Position numbers and translations under genes: made by a program. Positions 29,832 to 38,956 of a stretch of 64,000 bases of DNA are shown here, in pieces. The notes under the pieces were generated by a model. That model was not told the DNA's origin and did not search any database. It worked only from the letters and a program-made list of their open reading frames with translations. Origin of the DNA: Zasmidium citrigriseum (lineage: Eukaryota; Ascomycota; Dothideomycetes; Mycosphaerellales; Mycosphaerellaceae); contig NHNW01000078.1 of NCBI GenBank assembly GCA_002786025.1, forward strand, positions 63,578 to 127,577, given 5' to 3'. The stretch's first letter is position 1, and each line of letters starts with the position of its first letter.

Positions 29832-30452
29832 ATGCCTCTGATCCAAAGCGCCGCCGATGCGCTGCCATACATCGACGAAGCGCCATCAGCTCAAACGCTC
29901 AGTGCAGCCAATGCCTTGATTCAGGCCGAAATGGACCCAACCAGCGCCAACACCCTCCATCCATCCATACCAGCCCAGCGCGAAAGCAAATTCTCCGACT
30001 TCATTACAGCCGAACACGAGCGCATTGCCTCAGGAAAGCCGAAGGACGGCGGTCTGGACTTGAGTCGCTACGAGCTGTTGGACGCTCCAGCCAAGGGAGA
30101 TCTGCCAGCATGGAAGTCCTCACTTTCCAAAGCATATGCCAGCGCAGAGTACCTGCGTGGAAGAGAAATCAACCTCAGTCTACTCGAGACATACGGAAAG
30201 AATGCATGGTTGATCGGGAACAGTCAATTGGAGGATACCCTGAAGACTATCGAGAAAGAATTGGAGCAGGCCAAGTTGGATCAAGAGCAGGTGGAGCAGG
30301 CGAGACGAGCAATACAACACAATGCCGCCGGCGAGATGCAAGGCCTGGAGGAGACTTGGAGGACGGGCGTGGGCCGGATGATTGAGGCTCAGGCTGCTGG
30401 GGAGAGATTGCGTCTGGAGATATTGGAACGAAAGCGACGGGGAGCGTCATGA
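29832..30452 (+). CDS. cwf7: Pre-mRNA-splicing factor SPF27/BCAS2 (Cwf7-like), 206 aa
   Basis: Single exon starting MPLIQSAADALPYIDEAPSA, which fits the BCAS2 family opening (DALPYID). It continues with an AL-rich helix, LDLSRYELLD and a long predicted coiled coil (NSQLEDTLKTIEKELEQAKL and on to LRLEILERKRR). BCAS2/SPF27 (Cwf7 in fission yeast, Snt309 functional counterpart in budding yeast) is a core member of the Prp19/NTC complex that stabilises the activated spliceosome. Length of about 200 aa matches. No introns. It is nuclear by family knowledge; no localisation signal stands out beyond the basic C-terminus. Confidence 0.88.
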   Translation: MPLIQSAADALPYIDEAPSAQTLSAANALIQAEMDPTSANTLHPSIPAQRESKFSDFITAEHERIASGKPKDGGLDLSRYELLDAPAKGDLPAWKSSLSKAYASAEYLRGREINLSLLETYGKNAWLIGNSQLEDTLKTIEKELEQAKLDQEQVEQARRAIQHNAAGEMQGLEETWRTGVGRMIEAQAAGERLRLEILERKRRGAS

Positions 30453-30833
30453 AAGACGAGTGAAGGAACTTAACCACAATCCATTTGGGGTTTCGCGGGC
30501 CACGCGATATCGCGGTGATGAAGAAAGCCTTCTAGGCAGCCAAAGACCTATGTTCTGGCCGACTACCCTCCACACCAGGCCTTGTTCCTGAATCAGCGCG
30601 GCATTCTGCAACAAGAGCAATGGCTGTCACATGTTAGCACTCCGGTGCCATCCTGGTCAGCGTATCTCTTCGCGAGACTTCGAACCGCGAAAGACATGAC
30701 GAGAGCGAGAGTAATAGAGTGTTGGGGGGGGAGGGAACCATTCAAGATACTCGCGAAATGCAACAAGCACACGGTGCGAGCGTAAGGCACATTTGAACAT
30801 ATTCGCACTTGCTCCCGTCCCATATGTGGTCAC
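30453..30833. other. Intergenic, 0.38 kb
   Basis: Contains an eight-G homopolymer near 30725-30732 and the probable promoter of the next gene. No gene seen. Confidence 0.5.
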
Positions 30834-32696
30834 ATGCCATGGACACGCTCACCCCAGCACGTGCTCAATACAGGCTACCTCCAACCCGCCTCTCTCTCTA
30901 ATGGCACTGCCAATTCGTTCATCACCATGCACATCAGACTGGACTACTGGGAGACCCTGAGCACTCTATCAGATGCCGGCACCAACATGAGGCAGACGCA
31001 ATCTCTACGTGTGTCTCGATCGGCTGTTCAACTCCGCAGCTCCTTGCGATCACTATCCATCAGCAACATCAAACAGGCTTTCAAAGCCCCCAATCCAAAC
31101 GACCCTTCCATCCACCCGCTCGTCGGCGCGTCACTTGCTCGAGAAGGCCGCGAACAGCCGCCGGTCAAACTTCGACGTTGTCAGGAGACATACTTTGAGA
31201 ACGAAAAGCCAACACTCGTGAAGGACAGAGACGCCGACATCTTCAAGAAGCACGAGACCAACGAGCAAGCCTACTCGAAATTCAAACCTTGTTATCCACG
31301 AGTTATTGTCGTGGAGCGAGAAGCTTCCGACGACGGTACGAGCAGCTTGTACAGCATGGATGAATTCGACAGCGAACCAATTCGTCTCCAGGCCAGGCCT
31401 GCGCAGCGAGAGTCTCCATCCGCTGTTCTTCTGCAAGCCATTCAGCGGAACATTGAGGCAGCCCCACCATCACGATTTCCGCCCAGAATCTCTTCTTTAT
31501 CGAACCGAGTGGCATTCAAAGACGATCAGAAGCCTGCTCCGGAGAAAATAACCAGGCATGACTCGCCGGTTGACATTCCCCCGGAGGACTCTGCTCCACC
31601 AGACGACCTGCCTCCTCCAATACCAGAAAAGTCGAAACTGAGACCGATCATCGTGAAAGATGTTGTCGAGCAGAGAATCGATGCCAATGGGACGAAAAGC
31701 CCAACGTACTCCACAAAGTCTGTCGGGACGGTCAAGACAATTCGTACCCGGATCAGCTCTTTCAAGATGTCCTCTCTCGCGAAGAAAGACATTGACCGGG
31801 ATGGTGCAAGCTCGGGCAATCATGGAGATGTCAAGGCTCGTGACCTCACTGGACCCCTGGGGAGCATTCGCAATCGAGTGAGTTCCTTCAAGATTCCTGG
31901 GAGAGCTATCGAAGAGGAGAATCCAGTTCCGAAGCCAGCTAAGAAGACGCCAGAGGAGACCGAACTTGAACGGGGCCAGGAGGCTCTCTACCTCGCCATT
32001 TGTCGCGCCCGCGAGAAGAAGTACGAACTGGAAGGTAAAAGTTCACCACAGCCATGGCTATTGTTCAATGAAGACCTCGCCGCGGACGCACGCGTGACCG
32101 CCAATGGAGAGGATCTTCGAGCCAATGTCCAACCTACCAATCGTCTGCAAATCCCAGCGACGCCTTTCACTCGAATCGAGATTGTCGAGCCTGTCGGACA
32201 CGTCAGGCTCATTGGACCAGCAGGTCATGATGCGTTTGGACTTGGCGAGCAGTGGAGGGATGGATACCACTGGAAGGACATCGTCGAGCTGCACGAGAGC
32301 TCGGCGTCTATCAAACACGACGACAGCTGCCCGTGCAAGCGATACCGGATCTTTGACATCATTACCGATGTGTCATATCAACACATGGGTGTGGCTAAGT
32401 CTGCAAAGGAAGGGAGGTGGATTGTACATCTTGCGAAGGAGGCGCCGAGGAAACAGGCCCTCAAGGAGCTTCCGCCTGTACCGGGCAGGCAGAGCGATGA
32501 AGCCTCAAAGCAGTCTTCGGTGGAAGAGGACAGTGACCAAGCCGACCAAGCATCGAAAGCGACATCCACGAGCGAGCGAGCACCAACCGACAGATCCATC
32601 AGGTTCAAGACCAAGTTCACGATCCCACGGAAGCCCGTTCCCTTCAGGGCACTGCGGAAGAGCTTGACGATGAGCCACCTCTCTCTTTCCAGCTGA
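30834..32696 (+). CDS. Large disordered hypothetical protein, up to 620 aa
   Basis: Single exon. ATG 30834 is the first start; ATG 30927 (CACC context, MHIRLDYWETLSTL) gives 589 aa and is equally likely. The first 400 residues are rich in Ser, Pro and charge, with two related segments: VKTIRTRISSFKMSSLAKKD and GSIRNRVSSFKIPGRAIEEE, an internal repeat of the form IRxRxSSFKxP. A better ordered part (about 380-530) contains AICRAREKKYELEGKSSPQP, GHVRLIGPAGHDAFGLGEQW and SCPCKRYRIFDIITDVSYQH. The end is basic (RKPVPFRALRKSLTMS). No signal peptide, no membrane helix, no family recognised. Confidence 0.7.
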   Translation: MPWTRSPQHVLNTGYLQPASLSNGTANSFITMHIRLDYWETLSTLSDAGTNMRQTQSLRVSRSAVQLRSSLRSLSISNIKQAFKAPNPNDPSIHPLVGASLAREGREQPPVKLRRCQETYFENEKPTLVKDRDADIFKKHETNEQAYSKFKPCYPRVIVVEREASDDGTSSLYSMDEFDSEPIRLQARPAQRESPSAVLLQAIQRNIEAAPPSRFPPRISSLSNRVAFKDDQKPAPEKITRHDSPVDIPPEDSAPPDDLPPPIPEKSKLRPIIVKDVVEQRIDANGTKSPTYSTKSVGTVKTIRTRISSFKMSSLAKKDIDRDGASSGNHGDVKARDLTGPLGSIRNRVSSFKIPGRAIEEENPVPKPAKKTPEETELERGQEALYLAICRAREKKYELEGKSSPQPWLLFNEDLAADARVTANGEDLRANVQPTNRLQIPATPFTRIEIVEPVGHVRLIGPAGHDAFGLGEQWRDGYHWKDIVELHESSASIKHDDSCPCKRYRIFDIITDVSYQHMGVAKSAKEGRWIVHLAKEAPRKQALKELPPVPGRQSDEASKQSSVEEDSDQADQASKATSTSERAPTDRSIRFKTKFTIPRKPVPFRALRKSLTMSHLSLSS

Positions 32697-33348
32697 ATGA
32701 GACAGCACCTCACCTGGCCCACCCACCAACAACATCTCCTACATTCCTCTCGATCTTGGATGCCCAAGCTCCTCATTCTCCAACATTTGCCCTCTCCACC
32801 AAACCAAGCTAGCAACTAGACCTACCTAATCACATGCATAATCAAATTGACTTTCTGCTGCCCTCAAAATACCAACTGCATTAGCGTGAAGCTCTGCTGC
32901 AAGCCACATGCAACTCAATTGCTGTTCTAACAGCTGTGGGTCTCTGAAGAGGCAATTTTGGGAGCTTTCGGCAGGAGCTCTGGTGAAGAAGGGAAGCAAG
33001 AGGATGCAGGTCATGAGTGAGTTCGCAGCTTGCAGCTGTCGGCGCTGTAGTTTGGTTGTTGGTTATGCGTGATTGGTGCTATGTACAAGAAAATGCGCCA
33101 CCAACAGGATACTAGTCTATCTCTATCATCGACGAAAGCAGAAGGCATTGAGTGTCGTGGTGAATGTTTGAGTTGGATTGCGATTGAACAGATGCCTTTC
33201 CTCATTCGTTCGCTGTTGTGCTTTCTCCAACAGCGCGCTGATGGGTATCAAATGCAGTACTAGAGAACGCCTCCCAACAATAAATCCCCCAACTCCCTGT
33301 ACATGTATTTTCTGCCGTCAAATCACACAAAGAACAAGAAACCCCAGT
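32697..33348. other. Intergenic, 0.65 kb between convergent genes
   Basis: Includes a 62-codon minus-strand frame (33014-32826, MTCILLLPFFTRAPAESSQN) that could be read as a tiny secreted protein but lacks further support. Otherwise 3' flanks. Confidence 0.45.
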
Positions 33349-34131
33349 CTAGTCATAAAACCAATACTCCGCCGCATAAGGCACCGCCAACTGTCCCCCA
33401 ACCTGATCACAAGTCTTCGGCGCCACACCCCCCGCCGTCTCAATCCTATACACACTGCTCAACCCATGGCTCCTCCCAAGCCCATTATCAACAAGGAACA
33501 ACCAATCAACGGCCCCAAGCCCATTCGCCCCATCATAAGCCTCAGCCGGGGCTTTAACACCACCAGTCTTCTTGCAAGAAATGAAATCCCCACCACCGAA
33601 GAGATCGAAATTCGGCGTCTGGACATCATTGAGCTGATCAAAGAAATGGAAACCCTCAAGACCGCGACGGAAACGCGCGGCGCCGACGGAGTGGCATTCG
33701 GAGCAGAAGTTGTTTTCTGCGCAAGGGGTGCAGGAGGTTCGGTAGAGGCAGGCTTCGAAGGATTGGAGGGCGTGGCGGGAGAAGTCGTCGCCGGTCCATT
33801 TTGTTATGGCGTTGGAGATGTCGAAGAGGTCGGCGACGGCGCCGGCGGAGACGGTGCTTTGGATCCAGGTGCCGGTGGGGACGGAGGAGGTGGCGTTGCA
33901 GGTGTAGTTTTGGAAGCCCAGGCCGAGGGTAACGTATTTTGGATCTTTTGAGGGTGTGGGGAGGGGGGAGGCGCCGGTGTTGTCGACTTCGGAGAGGGGG
34001 AGAGTTGGGGTTGAGTCGTGGTTGTTGCCGTGGTTCCACCAGCTGTCTCCGACGTGGCCGCCCCAGGGTATGGCGGTGACTGTCGAGATTGCAGCGGTTA
34101 CTGCGAGGAGAGATTGAAGAAGAGGAGACAT
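33349..34131 (-). CDS. Secreted DUF3455 protein, 260 aa
   Basis: Single exon. Signal peptide MSPLLQSLLAVTAAISTVTA, then a short Asn/His/Gly-rich linker and the conserved DUF3455 core: PKYVTLGLGFQNYTCNAT, then GAVADLFDI, and near the end AVDWLFLVDNGLGRS, SSVYRIETAGGVAP and the terminal AAEYWFYD. Six cysteines in the middle (CLYRTSCTPCAENNFCSEC...) probably form disulphides. These proteins are often labelled malate dehydrogenase in databases, a label without sequence basis. The biochemical role is unknown; secreted and often abundant in fungal exoproteomes, by my recollection. Confidence 0.88.
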   Translation of the reverse strand: MSPLLQSLLAVTAAISTVTAIPWGGHVGDSWWNHGNNHDSTPTLPLSEVDNTGASPLPTPSKDPKYVTLGLGFQNYTCNATSSVPTGTWIQSTVSAGAVADLFDISNAITKWTGDDFSRHALQSFEACLYRTSCTPCAENNFCSECHSVGAARFRRGLEGFHFFDQLNDVQTPNFDLFGGGDFISCKKTGGVKAPAEAYDGANGLGAVDWLFLVDNGLGRSHGLSSVYRIETAGGVAPKTCDQVGGQLAVPYAAEYWFYD

Positions 34132-36127
34132 CTTGAGATAGGGATGGTGAAGGTGGAAGAAGAAGAGGAATGGATCAACGAAATGTCGTGATCTTGTATC
34201 TCCTGTTGGTGGGTGCAGGTGCTACCGTTGTGGTTGTCCGGCTTATCGAGTCTGGGATGGCCTTGTAGAACCGAAGGGCAGGCGACACATTATATACATC
34301 ACATTTTCGCTTCGGGATGGTAACACAATCCACAGCATGCTGTGCCGTCCATTTGGCGTCAGATCCATCGCGGTAAAGGCAAAATTAGAGTTGTCCTTAG
34401 CCTCAAGCCATGTGCCAACATCGCCCAGACCCTGCTCACACAGCAGATCGGCACCGTTCGCGGCGTGCATGCAACCCGGGTGGCACATGGCATTTTCGCC
34501 CGGGTGGCCTAGGTCACTGCTGAATTAAGTTAGAGAAGGCGGATTTGGGAGGTGAGATTGATGATAGAAGTGTTGGCTGAGAATAGGCACGGAGGAGATA
34601 ACCCTGTTCTGTTCTTCTGAATCTGTTCCGATGGTGGGGAAGAGCGGGTGGAGGCTGCCAGGAACTGAACGAAAGGGCTCCGCGGTGGTGGAGCTTGGGG
34701 TTGCCGCTTTTGCTGCTCATGATCCAGAGATGAAACTCGGCATGTTGGTTGAGAAGGGGCGGGGGAGGCAGGAGAGCCACTTTCCTCAGCCCCTATCACA
34801 GCTTCTCGCACACACAACGACATTGTTCATTGCATTGCTGTGCCTGACATCTGCCTAGGGTCGAAGGAGGCTGATTCGAAGCGTACGGACATCTTTTCCA
34901 TGGTCGGACTGTGGGTGTAGTCGCGAGCGAAGCTGGTGAGATTCGAAGGATTTGACGCTTGCGGCCGGTATCCCGGGCCATGCATATGCGCTTAATCTGT
35001 CGCAATTAGGCCAGATATGCAGCTAATTTGCTCGAATTGTCACCAAAATGCGTGCTAAATTTAGGACTTCTTCGGCCGCCTGCTCTCGCCTCTGCAACGT
35101 TCCTTCTCTTGCAAACATCCATCGGCGGCATCGTTCTCTGCAGCTTTCGGCCTCGGCACGCTCCATTTGCTTTCTGCACGGCAATCCATCGCTTCATGTG
35201 GTTTGATACGACTGGTCCTTCCTTCGAACCGATGAGCCTCACCCCGTGCCGCTACGCCGCGTAGGGCGATGGAGAGCGATGAGCATGATGACTGAACGCA
35301 GATTGCTGATGAACGTCGTCCGTGCGCTGTTGGTACGGCACAGAATCGATGACCAGATTGGATCCCAAAAGATCGGATGGGTGCTGTCTGCAGCCACGCC
35401 CATGGGCTCCGGCTACCACGGCATCGGTGTCAATGACAATTCGCCTATGCAACAACATTATCTTCACGTGTGCGGCGTCGAGAATCCTCAGAACTGCACA
35501 ATTGGAATATCACTGGGTGGCCATGGATCCATTGGACAAAGAAACGCTAGATTCTTTCACACCCGATGGACAGCAAGCGCCTCACCTTCATTGCCACCAC
35601 CTTAAGCATTCGTGGCATTGCTAAGCCTTGTTCTCGAAAACGTGGGCTTCCAGAAGAACGTTAGGGAGGCACAAGCGCGTACTCGTGGCTAGCCTAGTCT
35701 GACCTGTCGGAGATTTAGACCGGCGGCAAAGCAATGGACGTAGATGCTCGATGGAGGCACAGCTCAGCCCCATACATATCTGTCTCATGACACGGATTTC
35801 TGTGCCTCATGAGCAATGCAAGATGAATGGGCGGTGGAGATTGTCCACAACAACGTTGGCGGTGTTGGTATTTTGATCAATCCAACATCAGCTTCACGGA
35901 AACACTATCCCCTAGCTCAGGCGCCGTACCATGAAGTCGACGATACGGCCGACAGTGACGTGCTGGAACGCCGCGAAGCTACATCTCGACGAGCCTGCGC
36001 CGTTGACACGCATCGATTCGACATCACATGGACACCTCGCCTCGTTGGGTTGACTCGGTTCAGTCATTCAGGCCGGTGTGGCCCATCCACCAACATTCTG
36101 CCTCTCTCCGACACGCGCTCGATCCTG

Positions 36128-36533
36128 TCAGCCACTACGAACCCGACGGTCGTCTGAGTTGCTCAACGTTGAGCAAGTTCTAAAGACCACCGCAACTTGG
36201 CCTGGGCACCTACGCTGCATCGAAACAGGAAGCCATGACCGCAGCAGGCGTCTCGCGAGCTATTGCTTTAGAGGACTGATGATTAGAAGTGCAACCAAAA
36301 ATGTATTCACTTACCGGTGGCGGATGAGTCAGGCGGCCATTGGTCTGTGCTCTGAGTATTTCTGGCGCGACTTCTTTCTCTGATGGCCGAGACAGTGCAT
36401 ACCGCATGAACTGACCACTTGCATCAGCAGCACGTTCCACCGCGTCGCTGGTTGAGTACTGGCTCCAATCTCGCCGGCGAATACAGCCATTCGAGGACAT
36501 CACATTGTCGAGGCCACCAAAGGAGGTATGCAT
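36128..36533 (-). CDS. Tentative two-exon gene, 101 aa
   Basis: ATG 36533 (MHTSFGGLDNVMSSNGCIRR) runs 73 codons to a strong GTAAGT donor after LTHPPP; a 100-nt intron ends GATGCAG and the second exon 36214-36128 adds 28 codons and TGA. The sites and frame work, but the codon choice is unbiased and start context is poor (T at -3). It may be chance or a decayed gene. Confidence 0.2.
36159..36176. repeat. Perfect 18-bp palindrome
   Basis: TTGCTCAAC followed directly by its reverse complement GTTGAGCAA, with no spacer. It sits in the gene-poor stretch. Could be a dimeric regulator site or chance. Confidence 0.7.
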
Positions 36534-37017
36534 CAACTGCCTAGGAAGACACGGACACTTCACGGTCCTCCGTCTTTCTGGAATCTGACAAGGTCAACGA
36601 TCTGGAACACCGCCAAAGAAGACTCCATGGACCACGCCGCCCTCTGAGAACGATGGACCTCGAGTCCATCAAGTATCTCAACACAACGCCAACCTTTGTC
36701 CCGCTTTGTGTTGCGGACAATTGCGCTTTGTTCGGTCTCTTGTTTCCTTGTTCAGCGCTGACAGAGAAGTAGAAGGGTCTTTATCTTCGCGGTCGATGAC
36801 AAAGCACTTGTCCTCGACGAGCTGGCTTGGCAGGAAACATTTACCATCGGGACTATGCCATAGCATTCCGTCGGTATCCAATTCGTACCTCCTCTACCCA
36901 GCCTGCCTGCAATCTCCGCCTCGGCACACAGACTTGTGGCTCACTTGCACTCCCCTCAGAGCTTCTGGAAAGCTCAGGACCACCAACACCGCAAGTGTCG
37001 CTCCCACAACACAAGTC

Positions 37018-37461
37018 ATGTGCTATAAGGAGACTCCCTACCATCGCTGTGGCCACTACGGCAAGCCCCGCTTCGTCGGTGGTGAGCCTTGCATTCGTGC
37101 CACCAGCCAGTCTGGCCTCAGTCAAGGGTGTTGGGATGTGGTTGACTTCGGCATCACCAATGTCACTACCAAGTGCAGTAAATGCATGAAGTCCCTTTCC
37201 CCAGCATCCGCCTCGACATGCTCCTCGCGATCTGTCTCGTCGTCGTCCTACAGCGGGTCTGTCAGTGACAGCGACGGCAGTAGCGTCGACATCGAGGTCA
37301 GAGGTAGAAGCAGCAGCATCAGCACGGCTTCGTCTTCCCTTCCTTCGACGCGCTCTTCGTCAGCCTGCAGTACGGAGACTCGGCCTGAGCCAGTTTCTAT
37401 GTACGGTGTGCTGCCTGCTAAGAGCAAGCCTGGTGTTCTCAAATCTTGTTCGGAGCTGTGA
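37018..37461 (+). CDS. Small Cys/His-motif protein with Ser-rich tail, 147 aa
   Basis: Single exon starting MCYKETPYHRCGHYGKPRFV. The first 65 residues carry Cys and His in a zinc-finger-like spacing: C2, H9, C11, H13, C28, C42 and a closing CSKC (CxxC). The remaining 80 residues are Ser-rich with one acidic patch (SDSDGSSVDIEVRG). I know similar short fungal proteins with an N-terminal C-x-H-x-C-G-H box, always hypothetical. A zinc-binding fold is inferred from the spacing. The frame is open further upstream, but that part lacks coding character. Confidence 0.65.
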   Translation: MCYKETPYHRCGHYGKPRFVGGEPCIRATSQSGLSQGCWDVVDFGITNVTTKCSKCMKSLSPASASTCSSRSVSSSSYSGSVSDSDGSSVDIEVRGRSSSISTASSSLPSTRSSSACSTETRPEPVSMYGVLPAKSKPGVLKSCSEL

Positions 37462-37904
37462 GCTGGAACGAGATTGTTCAGAGCAGTTAGGCATTTGGGA
37501 GGCAATCTGGGGAATTCTTATGGGTAAGGACTAACTAATACTGGAGTTTCAGGAGTTTGGTAAGTACGGTAATAAAGGTATGTTGGATCACCACACTAAT
37601 CCCCATTTTCTTATTCGCGTCTCATTTGATTTTGAACTTTCGCATTTTCATATCTTCTTGGAAGGGTTTGCTTACCTGCGCTTATAGGGCGAACATCGAG
37701 AATAAGTCCACTCAGAGGTGAACTTTATATCGACTGGAGGGACTCCTTGACGCAATGGTCATCATAGTAGCTCAAATCGGCAATGCTTGCGGTCCTCGCA
37801 TTTGTGTTCCATGGCTTCAGGGACTTATTGCACTCAGCTTTCTATCAACCTTTCCTTCCATCACTCGCAACTCTCTCATCAATATACATCCGCTGACTTC
37901 CAAC
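37462..37904. other. Intergenic, 0.44 kb
   Basis: 3' flank of the Cys/His gene and promoter of the methyltransferase gene. A/T-richer between 37540 and 37700. No gene seen. Confidence 0.5.
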
Positions 37905-38927
37905 ATGGCAGCATCCGACACCTCGAAATTGATCAGAGACTACACTGACACCAGCGATGCCAGCACGGGCTATCTCATGGGCCACGACCAGAAGGAAGCC
38001 GAGCGACTCGACACACAACATATCTTTGCGCGCCATGCCATTGACGATCGACTGCTGTCCCCATATCTAGAGCCGACCGTTCGAGCCGGTGGAATACGAA
38101 AGGTGCTCGACGTAGGCACCGGGACGGGGATCTGGTGCTCAGACGCCGCGGTCGAGATGCGTAGCATGGGCGTTTCTGGATCGATCTCTTTCCTCGGTAT
38201 CGACATCGCGGAGAATGAGCACTGGAAACTGCATGGTTCTAACCATCTGGAAGAGACGTCCATCTTATTCGAAACGGTCGACATGCACGACGATGCCTCC
38301 ATGGCCACTCTTGCAGAGAAGCATGGACCCTTCGATCTCATCAACGCACGGTGGATCTTCGTCGCGGTCAAGAGAGACCAATGGCCGTCACTTCTCAAAC
38401 GTCTGTTCAAACTCCTCCGCCCAGGCGGCAAGATCCAACTCATGGAGCTCGATGTCCTAAAGATCCACCGCGAAGGCGATGTAACAGACGAAGTGGCACT
38501 GGACTTTCTCATCTCCACCGTCAGTATGTTCCACTCCCTGGGTGTAGATCTGGAATCCGGCGCGAAGCTTTGGCGATGGTTGCGTGAGGCCGGCTATCGA
38601 GAAGTACGAGACACGCTGTTCTCTGTTCATGCTCTGAAGTCGGGTAAGGGTGGATCGCTGGTTCAGGATTCAAAAGTTCGAGATTGGCTTGTCCATGCAC
38701 CTCATCTTGCCAAGCCCCATTTCCTTCGGCTACGTGCAGACCCGGGATATGGGAAGCTGTTGGATGAGTTTGTACCACTCGTTACTCGGGAGAAGTGGCC
38801 AGATTACGCCAGTAGATTGAGGGATGGAGCGGAATATGACGACTTTCTGAGAAGGTTCGAGGTCAAAGTCAAGGAAGACCCGAGCATGGCCTTATATTTG
38901 CATCTGATCGTGGCAGAGAAGCCTTGA
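37905..38927 (+). CDS. Class I SAM-dependent methyltransferase (LaeA/UMTA-like), 340 aa
   Basis: Single exon. ATG 37905 starts MAASDTSKLIRDYTDTSDAS; the frame continues upstream but without conserved residues. Motif I VLDVGTGTGIW lies at residues 67-77, an acidic motif II follows (SFLGIDIAENEHW), then FDLINARWIFVAVK and LRPGGKIQLMELD (motifs for the SAM pocket and strand 5). The overall arrangement is that of the fungal UMTA/LaeA-type family, which includes small-molecule methyltransferases and regulators of secondary metabolism. The partner is unknown. It converges on the broken MFS gene with only 29 bases between the stop codons. Confidence 0.85.
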   Translation: MAASDTSKLIRDYTDTSDASTGYLMGHDQKEAERLDTQHIFARHAIDDRLLSPYLEPTVRAGGIRKVLDVGTGTGIWCSDAAVEMRSMGVSGSISFLGIDIAENEHWKLHGSNHLEETSILFETVDMHDDASMATLAEKHGPFDLINARWIFVAVKRDQWPSLLKRLFKLLRPGGKIQLMELDVLKIHREGDVTDEVALDFLISTVSMFHSLGVDLESGAKLWRWLREAGYREVRDTLFSVHALKSGKGGSLVQDSKVRDWLVHAPHLAKPHFLRLRADPGYGKLLDEFVPLVTREKWPDYASRLRDGAEYDDFLRRFEVKVKEDPSMALYLHLIVAEKP

Positions 38928-38956
38928 GAGGATGTGGTACAGACGTCTCGCACCCT

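Larger units (their letters stand above)
34132..37017. other. Gene-poor stretch, 2.9 kb
   Basis: The longest interval without a convincing gene. Open frames are short, overlap on both strands and lack coding-like codon use. It contains a perfect 18-bp palindrome and a weak two-exon candidate (both listed separately). No terminal inverted repeats, LTRs or transposase remnants were seen by eye. The last 300 bases likely hold the promoter and leader of the gene at 37018. Confidence 0.5.

Noticed and set aside
32826..33014. 62-codon minus-strand frame with a hydrophobic start
   Set aside because: Considered as a small secreted protein, but the hydrophobic segment is short, there is no cleavage-like site or paired Cys, and no splice extension improves it.
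35246..36157. Plus-strand frames of 119, 100 and 113 codons in the gene-poor stretch
   Set aside because: No codon bias, no domain, no workable splicing between them; treated as chance frames.
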